From contig JALRBE010000027.1 in NCBI GenBank assembly GCA_023262335.1, positions 1 through 13,961 of the forward strand: a stretch of 13,961 nucleotides of DNA, in the 5' to 3' direction. The number at the start of each line of letters is the position of its first letter. Position 1 is the stretch's first letter. Source of the stretch: Candidatus Saccharimonadia bacterium (GTDB lineage Bacteria > Patescibacteriota > Saccharimonadia > Saccharimonadales > Saccharimonadaceae). This document shows positions 11,858-13,961 of this stretch, one piece after another. Position numbers and translations under genes: made by a program. The notes below the pieces were generated by a model. That model saw only the letters and a program-made list of their open reading frames with translations. It had not been told where the DNA came from and searched no databases.

Positions 11858-11886
11858 ATCTTACACTTTCTTACAACACCATACAA
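11858..11886 (-). promoter_or_regulatory. Promoter of the winged-helix/recJ unit
   Basis: The minus strand has TTGTAT (11881-11886) and TAAGAT (11858-11863) separated by exactly 17 nt. Each hexamer is an imperfect match, but spacing and position are right, and the resulting leader carries a Shine-Dalgarno before the ATG at 11815. Confidence 0.42.
11859..11875 (-). repeat. Direct repeat TGTAAGA with 10-bp period, possible operator
   Basis: TGTAAGA occurs at 11869-11875 and again at 11859-11865 on the minus strand, one helical turn apart, with a related TGTAGA at 11853-11858. The second copy overlaps the -10 hexamer. This layout suits binding of the winged-helix protein encoded just downstream. 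Confidence 0.4.
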
Positions 11887-11902
11887 GTGGTTTTTTCGCT
11901 GC

Positions 11903-12562
11903 TCAGCGCCAATTAAGGACGATTTGGTTTATTTTACCGATTGTCTCTTCATGGCTCGGCAAGTCGTTGCTCTCATAATAATGGTTCGTATCCATGTAGT
12001 TTTCTTTTACGTCGAGAATATGCAATTCATCGGCTATGGCATGTACTTTGTCGACGACTTCGACGCTTGCCATGGGCGTCGCGATGACGAGCTTTCCGTA
12101 CCGCACGGGTTTCAAGAAATCCAACGCGACATCGAGAGCCATCGTGTCGTTCATGCCGTCGTTCACGAGAATGACCGTATGGTCGCGCAGCATATCGTGA
12201 TCGATGACACCACCGTCACCGATAAGGCGATTTATCTTATGGAACGCTTCACGCTTTTTTTCTTCGAAGTACCCGTGAAACTCGGACGTGTATTCTTGTA
12301 TCTCGCTCGCCGCAAGATCGCTGTTGTGCGTAAAGTTACCCGTCTGCGACACGGCACCGAAGTGCTGGTTTTCGCCTGGCAGGTCGACTCCTTCCGAAAC
12401 GAGCATGGTCAGGACGCAGTGCAGCCGCTCTGCCACGGGCTCGCCTACCGCAACCCCGCCGTCACTGAGCGCCACGACGGCAACGTTCTCGTAGCGGTAC
12501 TTTTCGAATAGTTGCTCAGCCAGTTGTTCGCCCGCTTCGGCCCTGCTCTGAAAATAATGCAT
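11903..12562 (-). CDS. Phosphoribosyltransferase-like protein with degenerate PRPP loop
   Basis: 219 residues from the ATG at 12562 (a GTG at 12568 would add two). The order of elements follows the predicted phosphoribosyltransferases of the COG1926 type: FQSRAEAGEQLAEQL (4-18), VVALSDGGVAVGEPVAERL (29-47), EGVDLPGENQHFGAVS (57-72), a helical EKKREAFHKINRL segment, and TVILVNDGMNDTMALDVAL (129-147), VIATPMASVEVVDKV. In active enzymes the PRPP loop reads about VDDGxxTG; here it is VNDGMNDT, so the second-acid pair and the TG turn are altered. LPRGG is also LSDGG. The fold is probable but catalysis is doubtful. The gene appears monocistronic, divergent from priA, with TAGAAT ending 9 nt before the ATG. 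The GTG lies only 3 nt after that box and would not be transcribed. Confidence 0.78.
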   Translation of the reverse strand: MHYFQSRAEAGEQLAEQLFEKYRYENVAVVALSDGGVAVGEPVAERLHCVLTMLVSEGVDLPGENQHFGAVSQTGNFTHNSDLAASEIQEYTSEFHGYFEEKKREAFHKINRLIGDGGVIDHDMLRDHTVILVNDGMNDTMALDVALDFLKPVRYGKLVIATPMASVEVVDKVHAIADELHILDVKENYMDTNHYYESNDLPSHEETIGKINQIVLNWR

Positions 12563-12571
12563 ATGCACTCT

Positions 12572-12577
12572 ATTCTA
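12572..12577 (-). promoter_or_regulatory. -10 box of the phosphoribosyltransferase-like gene
   Basis: TAGAAT on the minus strand, 9 nt before the ATG at 12562 and only 3 nt before the GTG at 12568. It supports the ATG as start and a transcript with almost no leader. It lies back to back with the priA promoter. Confidence 0.5.
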
Positions 12578-12611
12578 AAGTACTTTTGAAAAACGAAAAA
12601 CCTTTTGACCG

Positions 12612-12617
12612 TATAAT
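12612..12617 (+). promoter_or_regulatory. -10 box of priA, leaderless arrangement
   Basis: Consensus TATAAT followed by AGGAACC (7 nt) and the ATG. Transcription would begin at or next to the start codon. The AGGA in the spacer could look like a Shine-Dalgarno but would mostly lie outside the transcript and is too close to the ATG. No -35 is evident at normal spacing. Confidence 0.57.
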
Positions 12618-12624
12618 AGGAACC

Positions 12625-13961
12625 ATGCAGTACTACGAGGTCGCGCCAACGAAGGTCATCAGACAGAACAGCGTCTCGTTCACGTATTCCTCCACTCGAC
12701 CGCTCGCGCCCGGGCAAATCGTCACGATCGAAGTGGGACGGAAACAGTTGCCAGGAGTTGTACTGAACGAAGTCGGAAAGCCGGCTTACGAGACGAAGCC
12801 GATAACGAACGTCATCGAGACCGTACCGCTACCACGACACCTGCTGACGCTCGCGCAGTGGTTGTCGGATTATTACGGAACGCACCTGGCACTCGTTTTG
12901 CAGACCGTGCTACCCAGGGGCGTGCAGAAAAGCCGGCGCCTCAAGCCTAAACAACAGGCCGCATCCGTTCGTGACCGAACAACTATTGTGTTCACTGACG
13001 ATCAAACCCACGCCATCGAAACCATTGACGCCACAGCCACCGGATCGGTTCTTCTCCATGGAGTAACAGGCTCCGGCAAAACAGCAGTATACGTCGAAGC
13101 GGCCAAGAAGGCCGTCGCAGCAGGACGGTCGGTCATCGTTTTAGTACCCGAGATCGCCCTTACGTCCCAACTGGTCGATGAATTCTCGTCGCACTTCGAC
13201 GACGTCATCCTCACGCACTCAAAACAGACCGAATCCGATCGCCATCAAGCTTGGCGGGAGGCCCTGACGGCAACCGGTCCGCGAGTCGCTATCGGGCCGC
13301 GTTCGGCACTGTTCACTCCGCTCTCTTCCGTAGGGCTGATTATCATCGACGAAGCGCACGAACCGAGCTTCAAACAAGAGCAGTCCCCGCGCTACTCCGC
13401 CCTGCGGGCAGCCAGCGTCCTCGCCGAAACAGCCAAAGCGAAGCTCGTCCTTGGCAGCGCGACGCCGCTGATCAGCGACTACTACGTCGCTACGGAAACC
13501 GGACGACCGATCGTCACGCTCGGCAAACGCGCCCGGAGCGGCGCCGTCAAACCGACGGTAGAACTCGTTGACATGACAAAACGCGCCGGCTTCAAACGAC
13601 ACCGCTTCTTGTCCGACACGCTGATTGGCGCCATCGAATCAACCGTGGCCGAAGGCAACCAAGCGCTCATATTTCATAACCGGCGCGGCAGTGCGGCGAC
13701 CACGCTCTGCGAGCAGTGCGGCTGGTCCGCTGCATGTATCCGCTGTTTCGTGCCGCTCGCGCTCCACGCCGATGAGCATTCGCTACGCTGCCATATATGC
13801 GGATATACCGAGCGGGTGCCGACGAGTTGCCCCGTCTGCGGGTCGACCGACGTCATCCATAAGGGCATCGGCACGAAGCTCATCGAAAGCGAGCTGACAA
13901 AATTGTTCCCGGGGCGTACGATCGCGCGCTTCGACGGAGACACGGCGACTGACGCCGCGCT
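12625..13961 (+). CDS. priA: Primosomal protein N' (PriA helicase), 3' end cut by window
   Basis: Open frame of 445 codons without a stop to the window end; full PriA proteins are around 650-730 residues, so roughly the last third is missing. Residues 1-105 form the 3'-DNA-binding domain (with LAPGQIVTIEVGRKQLPGVV). The helicase core has FTDDQTHAI (123-131), Walker A GVTGSGKT (146-153), VPEIALT (174-180), GPRSALF (224-230), DEAH (242-245) and LGSATP (276-281). The cysteine-rich zinc insert is complete, with pairs C362/C365, C371/C374, C389/C392 and C402/C405. PriA is a 3'-5' helicase that reloads the replisome at stalled forks. It is the only plus-strand gene here, with a -10 box 7 nt before its ATG and no leader. 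Confidence 0.95.
   Translation, partial: MQYYEVAPTKVIRQNSVSFTYSSTRPLAPGQIVTIEVGRKQLPGVVLNEVGKPAYETKPITNVIETVPLPRHLLTLAQWLSDYYGTHLALVLQTVLPRGVQKSRRLKPKQQAASVRDRTTIVFTDDQTHAIETIDATATGSVLLHGVTGSGKTAVYVEAAKKAVAAGRSVIVLVPEIALTSQLVDEFSSHFDDVILTHSKQTESDRHQAWREALTATGPRVAIGPRSALFTPLSSVGLIIIDEAHEPSFKQEQSPRYSALRAASVLAETAKAKLVLGSATPLISDYYVATETGRPIVTLGKRARSGAVKPTVELVDMTKRAGFKRHRFLSDTLIGAIESTVAEGNQALIFHNRRGSAATTLCEQCGWSAACIRCFVPLALHADEHSLRCHICGYTERVPTSCPVCGSTDVIHKGIGTKLIESELTKLFPGRTIARFDGDTATDAA

Noticed and set aside
11891..11908. Hairpin CGCTG-AG-CAGCG at the end of the phosphoribosyltransferase-like gene, considered as a terminator.
   Set aside because: On the minus strand it is followed by GAAAAAACC, not by a T-tract; the T-run precedes the hairpin on the plus strand. 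The stem is only 5 bp with a 2-nt loop.
1..13961. Search by eye for CRISPR arrays, tRNA or rRNA genes, insertion sequences and riboswitches.
   Set aside because: No regularly spaced repeats, cloverleaf arms, transposase motifs or recognised aptamers were seen; nearly all bases are inside confident protein-coding genes.

Overview
The window looks like a chromosomal segment of a Patescibacteria/CPR bacterium, most likely Candidatus Saccharibacteria (TM7). This is inferred from protein character (short-LID adenylate kinase, a MurD joined to a MurL-like domain, a stripped-down division cluster, streamlined operons), not from a marker-gene search. TGA is used as an ordinary stop by several genes (ftsA, nrdR, vkor, adk), which argues against the CPR lineages that recode UGA (Gracilibacteria, Absconditabacteria). 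Genes are packed tightly, nearly all on the minus strand. There is no sign of mobile elements, CRISPR, rRNA or tRNA, and no gene-free stretch longer than about 90 bases.

Layout, in the direction of transcription from right to left. At the right edge priA (+, cut by the window end) diverges from a degenerate phosphoribosyltransferase-like gene (-). Next is a minus-strand unit of a small winged-helix regulator, recJ (1-nt overlap) and an unrecognised small gene, ending in a strong hairpin/T-tract terminator. Then come rpsU-yqeY-adk-map (ribosomal protein S21, GatB/YqeY protein, adenylate kinase, methionine aminopeptidase). A reduced cell-wall/division block follows: a MurD-MurL fusion, ftsA and ftsZ, each with its own likely -10 box. 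ftsZ continues with almost no spacing into nrdR, a glutaredoxin-like protein, a VKOR-family disulfide oxidoreductase and a DUF1295 membrane protein. The last 54 bases at the left edge may hold the start of another minus-strand gene.

How the genes fit together. The MurD-MurL fusion would add L-Glu to UDP-MurNAc-L-Ala and then epimerise it to D-Glu in one polypeptide, so glutamate racemase may not be needed. FtsA and FtsZ form the membrane-anchored division ring. NrdR senses (d)ATP and controls ribonucleotide reductase in other bacteria. VKOR makes disulfides in envelope proteins. rpsU/yqeY/adk/map are housekeeping translation, nucleotide and protein-maturation genes. RecJ and PriA belong to DNA repair and replication restart.

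Most notable: (1) the MurD-MurL fusion; (2) an NrdR that has lost all four zinc-ribbon cysteines, with an in-frame stop just upstream that rules out a longer N-terminus; (3) a cysteine-free glutaredoxin-like protein directly upstream of VKOR; (4) a repeated arrangement of a -10 box only 6-9 nt before the start codon at five genes, pointing to leaderless transcription, whereas several operon-internal genes have Shine-Dalgarno sequences.
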